DNA from: Streptomyces kanamyceticus
GTDB lineage: Bacteria > Actinomycetota > Actinomycetes > Streptomycetales > Streptomycetaceae
Direction of reading: 5' to 3'
Length of the DNA stretch: 64,000 nucleotides
Assembly (NCBI RefSeq): GCF_008704495.1
Contig: NZ_CP023699.1
Span: 1-64,000, forward strand
Shown: piece by piece, positions 1 through 7,667 of the stretch
How the letters are laid out: each line of letters begins with the position of its first letter
How positions within the stretch are numbered: the first letter of the stretch is position 1
Translations under genes and position numbers: made by a program
Notes under the pieces: generated by a model
The model's input: only the letters and a program-made list of their open reading frames with translations
Database searches by the model: none
What the model was told of the DNA's origin: nothing

Positions 1-30
1 AGACGCGGCTGCGGCTCTTCTTGCGCTGAG

Positions 31-59
31 CGCGCAGTTCCCCGCGCCCCTGACGGGGC
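31..59. repeat. Intergenic GC-rich repeat, copy 1
   Basis: A 29-nt element that recurs at 8729-8757 with one A/G difference. It contains a CCCC-TGA-GGGG type hairpin and lies just past the 3' end of the lysE gene. The second copy lies just past the 3' end of the LacI gene. From general knowledge, similar elements are frequent between Streptomyces genes. A role as a bidirectional terminator is inferred from position and hairpin. Confidence 0.6.
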
Positions 60-66
60 TCGTCTG

Positions 67-681
67 TCAGAGTGCCTTGAGGATCAGCGTCGCACCCATG
101 ACCGCCATCGTCACGGCGATCACGACGTCAAGGGCCCGCCACGACGCGGGTCGCGCGAAGAACCCGCTGAGCAGCCGCGCCCCGTAGCCGAGCGCGGTGA
201 ACCAGCAGAGGCTGCCGATCATCGCGCCCGCCCCGAACGCCCAGCGCAGCGCGTCGTGACCGGCGGCGACGGAGCCGAGCAGCAGGACGGTGTCGAGGTA
301 GACGTGCGGGTTGAGCCAGGTCATGGCGAGGCAGGCGAGCAGCGCGCCGCGCCGCGAGCCCGCCGTCGCCCCGGTCGCGGTCATCGCCGAGGGGCGCAGC
401 GCCCGGCGCCCGGCCAGTACGGCGTACGTCAGCAGGAATCCGCCGCCTGTCAGGCCGACGAGGGTCAGGGCCGGGGGCCAGGCCGTCACCACGGTGCCGA
501 CCCCCGCGACGCCCGCGGCGATCAGCACGGCGTCGGACGCGGCGCAGATGGCCACCACGGCGGGCACGGCCTCGCGGCGGATGCCCTGGCGCAGGACGAG
601 GGCGTTCTGCGAGCCGATGGCGACGATGAGTGAGAGTCCGGTGCCGAATCCGGTTGCCGCGGCGGTCAGTGCTGATCCCAT
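67..681 (-). CDS. lysE: LysE/ArgO-family amino acid exporter
   Basis: Inner-membrane exporter of basic amino acids (lysine or arginine) of about 204 residues, the usual LysE length. About six hydrophobic segments are visible. The N-terminal helix carries the conserved GSQNALVLRQG stretch, and a central TWLNPHVYLDT segment is typical of LysE/ArgO. The ATG at 681 is used here; a GTG two codons upstream (687) is equally possible, since neither has a clear ribosome binding site. It is divergent from a LysR gene of the LysG/ArgP type, the classic exporter-regulator pair in which cytoplasmic lysine or arginine induces export. Substrate is inferred from the family and neighbour, not proven. Confidence 0.9.
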   Translation of the reverse strand: MGSALTAAATGFGTGLSLIVAIGSQNALVLRQGIRREAVPAVVAICAASDAVLIAAGVAGVGTVVTAWPPALTLVGLTGGGFLLTYAVLAGRRALRPSAMTATGATAGSRRGALLACLAMTWLNPHVYLDTVLLLGSVAAGHDALRWAFGAGAMIGSLCWFTALGYGARLLSGFFARPASWRALDVVIAVTMAVMGATLILKAL

Positions 682-749
682 GAGCACCGACGTTAGGGAT
701 CACCGACGCCCTAAGTACAGCTAAAGATTCTCATGTAGCTTAAGCAATC
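682..749. promoter_or_regulatory. Divergent lysE/lysG promoter region
   Basis: This 68-bp gap between divergent start codons is markedly AT-rich for this genome. It holds imperfect inverted AGCT and CTTAAG elements around 718-745. LysG/ArgP proteins bind such intergenic regions, so this is the expected control region for both genes. No exact operator can be assigned by eye. Confidence 0.5.
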
Positions 750-1679
750 GTGATGTCTGAACTGCCCCTCGACCATGTCCGGACGCTGCTCGCCGTGGTC
801 GACGAAGGGACCTTCGACGCGGCCGCCGCCGCCCTGCACGTCACGCCGTCCGCGGTCAGCCAGCGCGTCAAGGCGCTGGAGCGCAGGACGGGACGCGTCC
901 TGCTGATGCGTACGAAGCCGGTGCGGCCCACCGAGTCGGGGCAGGTCGTGGTGCGGTTCGCCCGGCAGATGGCGCGCCTGGAGCGGGACGCGCGGGCCGA
1001 TCTGGGCATCAGCGGCACGGGCGAACCTGGAGGGTCGGGAGAGCCCGCGCTGCTGCCGGTCGCGGTGAACGCGGATTCGCTCGCCACCTGGTTCCTGTCC
1101 GCCCTCTCCCGGATCCCCGACGAGGCGCGGATCTGCTTCGAGCTGCGCCGCGAGGACGAGGACCACACGACGGCGCTGCTGCGCGAGGGCGCGGTGATGG
1201 CCGCGGTGACCTCGTCGCCCGACGCGGTGTCGGGCTGCACGGTGCGGCGTCTTGGCCGGATGCGGTATCTGCCGGTCGCCGCGCCGGGGTTCGCCGCGCG
1301 ACGGCTCGGCGACTGGCCCCGGGTGCCGCTGGCGGAGGTCGTCGCGGACGCGCCCGTGGTGTGCTTCGACCGCCGCGACTCGCTGCAGGAACACTTCGTC
1401 CGCGAGGTGACCGAAGGACGGCGCGGGGCGAGTCGGCTGCGGCACTACGTGCCCTCGTCCCGGGGGTTCGTCGACGCGATCGCGGCGGGACTCGGCTGGG
1501 GCGTGGTGCCGCAGACGCAGGCCGAGCCGCTCCTGCGGGCCGGTGCGCTCATCCTCCTCGATGCCGAACGGACCGTGGACGTACCGCTGTTCTGGCAGCA
1601 GTGGAAGCTCGACTCCCCCGCGCTCGCGACACTGGCGGACGCGGTGATGGAGGCGGCGGCTGAGCATCTGCGCCGCTGA
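750..1679 (+). CDS. lysG: LysR-family regulator, LysG/ArgP type
   Basis: Transcription factor of 308-309 residues. The N-terminal winged HTH covers about residues 5-65 (LDHVRTLLAVVDEGTFDAAA, then AVSQRVKALERRTGRVLL). The remaining 220 residues form the periplasmic-binding-like effector domain. The LDHVRTLLAVVDEGTF opening and the divergent LysE neighbour point to the LysG/ArgP subgroup, which activates the exporter when lysine or arginine accumulates. GTG at 750 and ATG at 753 are adjacent candidate starts. The 3' end is odd: an exact 11-bp tandem duplication spans the stop codon (1672-1693). Confidence 0.9.
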   Translation: MMSELPLDHVRTLLAVVDEGTFDAAAAALHVTPSAVSQRVKALERRTGRVLLMRTKPVRPTESGQVVVRFARQMARLERDARADLGISGTGEPGGSGEPALLPVAVNADSLATWFLSALSRIPDEARICFELRREDEDHTTALLREGAVMAAVTSSPDAVSGCTVRRLGRMRYLPVAAPGFAARRLGDWPRVPLAEVVADAPVVCFDRRDSLQEHFVREVTEGRRGASRLRHYVPSSRGFVDAIAAGLGWGVVPQTQAEPLLRAGALILLDAERTVDVPLFWQQWKLDSPALATLADAVMEAAAEHLRR

Positions 1680-1693
1680 GGTGCCGCTGAGGT
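1672..1693. repeat. 11-bp tandem duplication over the lysG stop codon
   Basis: GCCGCTGAGGT occurs twice, head to tail. The first copy contains the TGA stop of lysG. It is followed by a second imperfect duplication, CCGAAGGGCCG, at about 1698-1720. The gap 1680-1908 otherwise shows no convincing gene or RNA. Confidence 0.8.
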
Positions 1694-1908
1694 GCCACCG
1701 AAGGGCCGCCGAAGGGCCGCTCAAGGCTCACTCAGGGCTCGCACAAAGCCCCCGCACGCACACTTTTGTCATGCCCACCACACGCAGAAAGAGTCCGTGA
1801 GACACCCCTCCCACCAGCAGAAACAAGACCGATCCCCCCTTCCACTTCCGCCCGCCACCGCGATACCCCTGAGGGGACAGAGAACCCCCGCAGGAAGCGA
1901 GTCACACG

Positions 1909-2784
1909 GTGAACGACTCCGGTTGGTACGTGGATGAACGCTGCACGAACTGCGACGTCGCCCGGCAGATCGCGCCGGATCTGATCGTCGAGGCGAACGG
2001 CCGCTCCGAGATCCTGCGCCAGCCGCGCGACGCGGCGGAGGAGGACCTGATGTACTCCGCCGCCTTCGCCTGCCACACCCGCTCCATCCGGCCGCCGTCC
2101 GGCCGGATGGATACGAAGCGGGACCTCTACCCCATCCCCCTCGACGACGCCGTCCTGTTCTGCGGGCACAACTCCCAGCGCACCGCGGGCGCCAACTCCT
2201 ATCTGCTGCGGCGCCCTTCGGGGAACCTGCTGATGATCGACACGCCGCGCTGGAGCGAGCCGCTGGCCGCCCGGTTCGAGACGATCGGTCCCGTCACCGA
2301 CGTGCTCCTGACCCACCGCGACCACGCCGCGCACGGCCGCCGCTACGCCGACCGCTTACAGGCCAGGCTCTGGGTCCACGAGGGCGACCTCGACTCCGCG
2401 CCCGACGCCGACTGCGTCCTGCGCGGCACCGGCAGCGTCGAGATCACCGACGGCGTGCTCGCCCATCCGCTGCCGGGACACACCGAGGGGAGCGTGCTGT
2501 ACGTCGCCGACGAGCGGTACTGCTTCAGCGGGGACAGCTTCTACTGGTCGCGTACGACGGAGGACATCGAGGTGGCCGACAGCGTCACCTGGTACTCGAT
2601 CGAGGAGCTCGCGGCGTCCCTGGCCCGCACCGCCGAACAGCTCCGCTTCGAGTGGCTGCTGCCGGGGCACGGCGACCGCAAGCGCCTTCCGGCCGCCGAC
2701 ATGGCCGCGCGCATGCGGGAGTTGACGGCCCGCGCCCGCACGCTGCGGCCACGCCCCATCGACTTCACCGCGGTCCGCTGGTGA
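1909..2784 (+). CDS. Ferredoxin-MBL-fold hydrolase fusion
   Basis: A 291-residue two-domain protein. Residues 1-65 resemble a small iron-sulfur ferredoxin, with Cys12-x2-Cys15 followed by the A-P-D context and a later Cys55. Residues 70-291 form a metallo-beta-lactamase fold: the LLTHRDH segment, PGHTEGS, FSGDSFYW and LLPGHGDR are the usual metal-ligand blocks. The first block reads THRDHAAHG rather than HxHxDH, so its first histidine is missing. Start is GTG at 1909; the upstream run has only a weak AGGAAG-like site. Family members with this fusion occur in actinobacteria and cyanobacteria, but the substrate is unknown to me. Confidence 0.8.
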   Translation: MNDSGWYVDERCTNCDVARQIAPDLIVEANGRSEILRQPRDAAEEDLMYSAAFACHTRSIRPPSGRMDTKRDLYPIPLDDAVLFCGHNSQRTAGANSYLLRRPSGNLLMIDTPRWSEPLAARFETIGPVTDVLLTHRDHAAHGRRYADRLQARLWVHEGDLDSAPDADCVLRGTGSVEITDGVLAHPLPGHTEGSVLYVADERYCFSGDSFYWSRTTEDIEVADSVTWYSIEELAASLARTAEQLRFEWLLPGHGDRKRLPAADMAARMRELTARARTLRPRPIDFTAVRW

Positions 2785-2805
2785 GAGCGGGGAGCCGGTA
2801 CGGGG

Positions 2806-3276
2806 TCACCCGCTCGCCGAAGGCGCGGCCGACAGCGGGGTCACCGGGCGCTCGAAGAACGTCTCCAGCGAGACCGTCGCCTGGGTACCGCTGACCCCCT
2901 CGATCTCGTACAACCTGCGCAGCACGTCCTGAAGTCGCTCGGTCGTCGCCGTGCGGACCTTCACCAGGACCGACGCGCTGCCCGCGATGACGTGCGCCTC
3001 CTGGATCTCGGGGATCGCCGCGAAGGCGGCCGCCGACTCCCCCATCCACGCCGTCGATTCGACCATCACGAAGGCGAGCACCCCGCGGTCGACGGCCGCG
3101 GGGTCCACCTCGACGGTCGTGCGCCGGATGACGCCGCGCTCGCGCAGCTTGCGCACGCGTTCATGGGCGGCACCGGCGGAGAGGCCGACCTCCTTGCCGA
3201 GCGCGGCGTACGACATCGTCGCGTCCTCCTGGAGGAGAGCGATCAGCCGCCGGTCCACGTCATCCACAGTCACCAT
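2806..3276 (-). CDS. Lrp/AsnC-family regulator
   Basis: A 156-residue regulator. The N-terminal HTH (about residues 4-60, VDRRLIALLQEDATMSYAAL, then AAHERVRKLRERGVI) is followed by the RAM ligand-binding domain (about 65-140). Lrp/AsnC proteins sense amino acids and form octamers. It starts at ATG 3276 without a clear ribosome binding site and is divergent from the SMP-30 gene. A loose palindrome between the two genes (3298-3316) is a possible autoregulatory site. The target regulon is not evident. Confidence 0.9.
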   Translation of the reverse strand: MVTVDDVDRRLIALLQEDATMSYAALGKEVGLSAGAAHERVRKLRERGVIRRTTVEVDPAAVDRGVLAFVMVESTAWMGESAAAFAAIPEIQEAHVIAGSASVLVKVRTATTERLQDVLRRLYEIEGVSGTQATVSLETFFERPVTPLSAAPSASG

Positions 3277-3297
3277 GGCGCAACCATATCTCGTTCT

Positions 3298-3316
3298 GGC
3301 ATAGTCTCTGCATACC
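3298..3316. promoter_or_regulatory. Candidate Lrp-type operator
   Basis: GGCAT, nine bases, then ATACC form an imperfect dyad between divergent Lrp and SMP-30 genes. Spacing and AT content fit Lrp-like sites. The assignment is inference from position. Confidence 0.35.
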
Positions 3317-3349
3317 GAATGGAATTCAGATGTGGCGCGCTAAGGGGTA

Positions 3350-4279
3350 ATGATGTCCACCAACGACGGCACCTCGATATACGAGATCCTGGACGAGCGG
3401 TTCCGCACCGGCCGGTGCGCGAACGGGGACGACCGGCTGGAGAAGCTGTACGGCGGCTGCCGCTGGGCCGAGGGGCCGCTCTACCTCCCCGCCTGGCGCC
3501 AGCTCGTCTGGAGCGACATCCCCAACGACCGGCTGCTGCGCTGGGACGAGGCGACGGGGACGGTCTCCGTGTTCCGCTCCCCCGCCGGGCACGTCAACGG
3601 CAACACCCTGGACCGCGAGGGCAGGCTCATCAGCTGCGAGCAGGGCAATCGCCGCGTCACCCGCACCGAGCCCGACGGCCGGATCACCGTGCTCGCGGAG
3701 CGGTACGCGGGCAAGCGGCTCAACAGCCCCAACGACGCGGTCGTGCGCTCCGACGGTTCGGTGTGGTTCTCGGATCCGGACTTCGGCATCACCAGCGACT
3801 ACGAGGGCATCCGCGCCGAGCCCGAGATCGGCGGCTGCCACGTCTACCGGATCGACCCGGCCAGCGGCGAGGTGCGCCTGGTCGCGGACTGCTTCGGCGC
3901 GCCGAACGGGCTCGTCTTCTCGCCCGACGAACGGCAGCTCTACGTCTCCGACACGCGGGCCGGATGCGTCCGCGTCTTCGACGTACGCGAGGACGGCACG
4001 CTCTCGGAGGGCCGGGTGTTCGCCGAGGCGAAGGACGACCTGAGCCGGTTCGACAACCTCCGCTTCGACGACGGCGGCCGCCTGTGGGCGGCCGCCATCG
4101 AGGGAGGGGTGCACTGCTACGACCCCGACGGCACCCTCATCGGGCGGCTGCGGGTGCCGGAGCCGGTGTCCAACATCGCCTTCGGCGGACCGAAGAACAA
4201 CCGGCTCTTCATCACCGCGACCAGCTCGCTGTACTCACTGGTCATGGCCGTCACCGGGCTGCCGCGGGTGCACCGCTGA
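3350..4279 (+). CDS. SMP-30/gluconolactonase-family lactonase
   Basis: A 309-residue six-bladed beta-propeller protein of the SGL/SMP-30 family, which hydrolyses sugar or related lactones with a bound divalent metal. Visible family marks are CRWAEGPLY (metal-binding Glu), VNGNTLDREGRLISCEQGNRRVTR, NSPNDAVVRSDGSVWFSDPDFG and FDNLRFDDGGRLWAAA. There is no signal peptide, so it is probably cytoplasmic. Start is ATG 3350 or 3353, preceded by AAGGGG. It is divergent from an Lrp regulator, which may control it. The natural lactone is unknown. Confidence 0.88.
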   Translation: MMSTNDGTSIYEILDERFRTGRCANGDDRLEKLYGGCRWAEGPLYLPAWRQLVWSDIPNDRLLRWDEATGTVSVFRSPAGHVNGNTLDREGRLISCEQGNRRVTRTEPDGRITVLAERYAGKRLNSPNDAVVRSDGSVWFSDPDFGITSDYEGIRAEPEIGGCHVYRIDPASGEVRLVADCFGAPNGLVFSPDERQLYVSDTRAGCVRVFDVREDGTLSEGRVFAEAKDDLSRFDNLRFDDGGRLWAAAIEGGVHCYDPDGTLIGRLRVPEPVSNIAFGGPKNNRLFITATSSLYSLVMAVTGLPRVHR

Positions 4280-4290
4280 GCCCACGTCAG

Positions 4291-4313
4291 AAGCGCACGT
4301 TAAAAGCGCACGT
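4291..4313. repeat. Direct repeat over the LPMO stop codon
   Basis: AAGCGCACGT occurs at 4291-4300 and 4304-4313 (13-bp period). The LPMO stop codon (4300-4302 on the minus strand) sits between the two copies, and the downstream copy is again followed by a stop on that strand. Confidence 0.7.
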
Positions 4314-4890
4314 CGGAGCAGGCGTAGAAGGCGTTGCCCGTGTCGGCGATGGTCCACACACCGAGGATCAGGTGGTGGCCGCTCTTCTGGGGCAGTACGC
4401 CGTCGTGGGTGACCGTGGAGCCGGGCTGGCGGCCCCCGAAGGGCACCGTGAGGAACGGCTGCGGGTCCAGGTCGGCCCTGGTCAGCGGCTTGGTGGGGTC
4501 CCAGCCGTCCTTGGTGATGTAGTAGCGGAAGTCGGTCGTGGAGTGGCGGGCCGTGATGCGCCACACGAAGGTGTGGCTCTGTCCCGCGGTCAGCTTGGTG
4601 GTGGGCCAGTTCCCGCCTCGCGGGTCGTCCAGTTCGGAGAAGCGTCCGATGCCGCCGGCGCAGATGCGTCCGTCGCCGGGGCCGCGCGCGGGGAAGCCCT
4701 TGGGCCCCTCCACGCTCGGCGGCTCCCACTGGATCTGCCCGCAGTTGCGGACGGTGCCGTTGCCGCACAGCTGCTGGCGGCTGACGGGCGAGTCGGTGTA
4801 GCCGTGGGCCTGGGCACTGCCGCTGGTGGCGAGCATCGCCGAGCCCGCGATGCCGAGGCCAAGGAGTAACGAGGTGAGCTTCTTGCGCAT
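4300..4890 (-). CDS. Secreted AA10 lytic polysaccharide monooxygenase
   Basis: Copper enzyme that oxidatively cleaves chitin or cellulose outside the cell. The precursor is 196 residues, with a 28-residue signal peptide ending AQA. Cleavage leaves histidine as the first mature residue (HGYTDSPVSR), the first ligand of the histidine brace; the second is mature His88 in TARHST. The C-terminal NAFYACSDV motif with its axial Phe is typical of AA10. It is a single-domain form without a binding module. Start ATG 4890 has GGGAG seven bases upstream; a longer reading to 4926 would put extra residues before the signal peptide. A DasR-like site lies about 50 bp upstream, so N-acetylglucosamine-responsive control is likely. 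Confidence 0.95.
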   Translation of the reverse strand: MRKKLTSLLLGLGIAGSAMLATSGSAQAHGYTDSPVSRQQLCGNGTVRNCGQIQWEPPSVEGPKGFPARGPGDGRICAGGIGRFSELDDPRGGNWPTTKLTAGQSHTFVWRITARHSTTDFRYYITKDGWDPTKPLTRADLDPQPFLTVPFGGRQPGSTVTHDGVLPQKSGHHLILGVWTIADTGNAFYACSDVRF

Positions 4891-4935
4891 GGTGTGCTCC
4901 CGTGGTGCGAGGTTGCGGGTGGGCACGTCCGACGC

Positions 4936-4946
4936 GGTCTAGACCA
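4936..4946 (-). promoter_or_regulatory. DasR responsive element (dre-like site)
   Basis: The minus strand reads TTGGTCTAGACCG, matching 11 of 12 positions of the dre core TGGTCTAGACCA. It lies about 45-56 bp upstream of the LPMO start. DasR is the GntR-family repressor of chitin and GlcNAc genes in Streptomyces. Assignment rests on the motif and on the function of the downstream gene. Confidence 0.8.
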
Positions 4947-5017
4947 AGTGCGAGAGTAGACCCACGAGTTGGGCATGTCCATACCAATGAAGCCACCCGC
5001 AGAGGCGCACAGAGGGG

Positions 5018-6469
5018 TCACTGCGTGGCTTCCGCCTCCACCGGCTTGGGGATGAGGAAGGACGTCGCGAAGGCCGCCGCGATGAGGGCGACTCCGGCGA
5101 TCATGCCCGCCGTGTATCCGGCGGGGGACGTCTTGTCGGCCGGTGCGGCGGCCGTCTGCACGGCGTACAGGACGGCGAAGCTGAGCCCTGCGCCGAGGTT
5201 GAAGGCGCCCGCGTTCAGGCCGGGCAGGAAGCCCGGGTTCTCCTTCGGGGAGAGCACGATGCCGAGGCCGTTGAGCACGATGTTGCCCACGCCCGCGTAG
5301 GTGACGCCGATGAGGATCGACGCGGCCAGGAGCAGCAGCCGCGAGTCGGCGTGCAGGGTGAACAGCATCAGGGCGACGGTCACGGCCGAGCCGATCAGAC
5401 CGAGACGCAGGATGCGGCCGTAGCCGTGGGTGGCGGCGAGCCGTCCCGCGAGCGGGCCCATGGCCAGGCCCGCGAGGGCGTACGGCGTCAGGGTCCACCA
5501 GGCCGATTGCTCGGCGCTCATGCCGAAGCCTGCCTGCGCGTCCTGGGCGAAGGCGGGGATCATGCCGTTCATCACGGCGAAGACGCCCGTCATGGTCAGC
5601 ACGGTGGTGAGCAGCAGCGCCCAGGTGGAGCGCTGACGCAGGTGGTGGGTGGCGACCAGGGGGTGGCTGCTGCGGTCCTCGGTGCGCCAGAAGAGGGCGA
5701 AGGCGATGGCGGTGACGACGAAGAGGCCCACGACGAGGGGCCAGTTGGCGTCGCCGAGCTTGCCCGCCTCGTTCAGGGCGATGAGGGCCGCGCCGACGGA
5801 GACGACCAGGAGGGTGACGCCGGGCCAGTCCATGCGGCTGTCCGTGGTGTCGGCGGCCTTGGACTCCGGGGTGAGGGTGGCGACGAGGATCGTGGCGAGT
5901 GCGGCGACGCCCGCCATGGCCCAGAACACCGACTGGAAGCCGTGGTGGTCGGCGAGGTAGCCGCCGGCGAGGGAGTCGACACCCGCGATCCCGCCGTTGA
6001 CGGCCGTGATGACGCCGAGGAGCGTGCCGTACTTCTTCGGCTCGTGGACCTCGTTGCGCAGCATGATCAGGCAGAGCGGCACGGTGGGGCCCGAGACGCC
6101 CTGGATGACGCGGCCCGCGAAGAGCATCGGCACGCTCTCGGCGAGCGCGGCGACCACACAGCCGACGACCATGAGCGCCAGCATCCCGGCGAGCACCTTG
6201 CGCCGCCCGATCAGGTCGCCGAGGCGCGGCAGGAAGAGCGAGAAGAGCGCGGCCGACGTGAAGAACGCGGTCTGGGTGAGGCCGATCTCCGCCGAGGTCG
6301 CCCCGAGGGAGTCCTCGATGTTCTTCAGGGCGGGGCTGAGCATGCTCGCGTTGAGCTGGAAGGCGAAGCAGGCCGCGAGGAGCGCGGCGACCAGGACGCC
6401 GACGCGCACCGGGCGGGAGCCCTTGGCGCCGCCGGGCGCGGCGGTCGGCTCGGTGAAGGAGGCGTTCAT
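5018..6469 (-). CDS. MFS transporter, DHA2-like, probable nucleoside importer
   Basis: A 483-residue membrane protein with about 14 hydrophobic helices. It carries an MFS motif-A-like loop, LPRLGDLIGRRKVLAG (about residues 80-95). Its start codon overlaps the stop of the nucleoside hydrolase in an ATGA arrangement once the frameshift in that gene is corrected, so the two are translationally coupled. DHA2 proteins are mostly drug/H+ antiporters, but coupling to a nucleoside hydrolase and control by a LacI-type repressor suggest nucleoside uptake. That substrate call is inference. Confidence 0.85.
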   Translation of the reverse strand: MNASFTEPTAAPGGAKGSRPVRVGVLVAALLAACFAFQLNASMLSPALKNIEDSLGATSAEIGLTQTAFFTSAALFSLFLPRLGDLIGRRKVLAGMLALMVVGCVVAALAESVPMLFAGRVIQGVSGPTVPLCLIMLRNEVHEPKKYGTLLGVITAVNGGIAGVDSLAGGYLADHHGFQSVFWAMAGVAALATILVATLTPESKAADTTDSRMDWPGVTLLVVSVGAALIALNEAGKLGDANWPLVVGLFVVTAIAFALFWRTEDRSSHPLVATHHLRQRSTWALLLTTVLTMTGVFAVMNGMIPAFAQDAQAGFGMSAEQSAWWTLTPYALAGLAMGPLAGRLAATHGYGRILRLGLIGSAVTVALMLFTLHADSRLLLLAASILIGVTYAGVGNIVLNGLGIVLSPKENPGFLPGLNAGAFNLGAGLSFAVLYAVQTAAAPADKTSPAGYTAGMIAGVALIAAAFATSFLIPKPVEAEATQ

Positions 6470-7412
6470 GCGCGGACGTCACCGATCCGTTCGAGGGCGT
6501 CCACGATCAGGTCCCAGAAGCGCTGGTGGTCGAGGTCGACGGCGACCTGGGTGTGGCAGTCGTCGGGGCGGGCGCGCGGAAGTCCGTGACGGTCATGCCG
6601 AGGGTCAGCGTGCCGGTGAGCTCGATGTCGACGGGGGCCTTGCGGACCGTCATGACGCTCGGGTCGATGACGTACGCGACGGCGCACGGGTCGTGGACCG
6701 GCGGCGCGTCGAAGCCCTGGGCCTCCAGGTACATGGCGCCGAAGAAGTCGAGGAGTTCGTTGACGAAGACGGCGGGCCCGGTGCCGACCTTCGCGATGCG
6801 GTCCACGACCTCGGGGGTGGCGAGGGCCTGGTGGGTCAGGTCGAGGCCGACCATGGTGACCGGCCAGCGCTCGTTGAAGACGATGTGCGCGGCCTCGGGG
6901 TCGATCTTGATGTTGAACTCGGCGACCGGGCTCCAGTTGCCCGTGTGGTAGCCGCCGCCCATCAGGACGACCTCGCGGACCCGCTCGACGATGCGGGGCT
7001 CCTTGCGCGCGGCCAGGGCGATGTTGGTCAGACCGGCGGTGGGGACGATGGTGATCTCGCCGGGCTCGTGCGCCATGACCGTGTCGATGATGAGGTCGAC
7101 GGCGTGCCGCTCGTCCAGGGCGAGGGTCGGCTCGGGCATGACGGGGCCGTCGATGCCGCTCTCGCCGTGGATGTCCGGGGCGGTCTCGACCTCGCGCACG
7201 AGGGGACGGGGGCAGCCCGCGGCGAAAGGGACGCCGGTGATGTTCGCGATGCGGGCCACCGAGAGCGCGTTGCGGGTGACCTTCTCCAGGGTCTGGTTGC
7301 CCACCACGGTGGTGACGGCGACAAGATCCACATCCGGGTTGCCGTGCGCCAAGAGCATGGCGATCGCGTCGTCATGTCCGGGGTCGCAGTCCAGGATGAT
7401 CTTTCGGGGCAT
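6466..7412 (-). CDS. Nucleoside hydrolase (frameshifted near the C-terminus)
   Basis: Inosine-uridine-preferring nucleoside hydrolase, which cleaves the N-glycosidic bond of ribonucleosides. The N-terminal ILDCDPGHDDAIA holds the Ca2+-binding Asp cluster (D8, D10, D14, D15). TVVGNQTLEK, MGGGYHTGN and VHDPCAVAY are further family marks. As read, the frame runs out of register at 6565-6568 and ends at 6507 with a low-complexity Ser/Thr/Pro tail. Adding one G to that GGGG run restores PDDCHTQVAVDLDHQRFWDL and 315 residues, ending in an ATGA overlap with the MFS gene. Start ATG 7412 follows AGAGG. A palindromic operator lies upstream. Confidence 0.88.
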
Positions 7413-7460
7413 CGCGGAACCTCTTTGTTCGGCTGAGTTGCCGCTGGCGGGCGGCAGCTC

Positions 7461-7476
7461 GGGAAAACGTTCTCCC
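7461..7476. promoter_or_regulatory. LacI-family operator candidate
   Basis: GGGAAAACGTTCTCCC is a near-perfect 16-bp dyad (one mismatched pair) centred on AACGTT, with the central CG usual for LacI/PurR sites. It lies between the nucleoside hydrolase start and the divergent LacI gene. A second AACGTT core occurs at 7632-7637, close to the LacI start, and may be an autoregulatory half-site. Confidence 0.7.
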
Positions 7477-7667
7477 AAGACTCTGTGCACAGGTGCGAAT
7501 TATGTCAATGGCCGACGACACACCCCGGCAAACTCGCCCGGACCGGACACAGTTCGGCCCGGGACAGAAATGGTCGAAAACGGAGAAGTCGGCCGAAAAA
7601 TTGGCTCTGGCCGCCTCGAAGACCCGCTGATAACGTTTGCCGAAATTCAGCGAAGGGCGGGCGCGGC

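Noticed and set aside
2992-4869. Long plus-strand open frame across the Lrp, SMP-30 and LPMO region
   Set aside because: It crosses genes on both strands, is Arg/Gly/Pro-rich and matches no family; it is a by-product of high GC.
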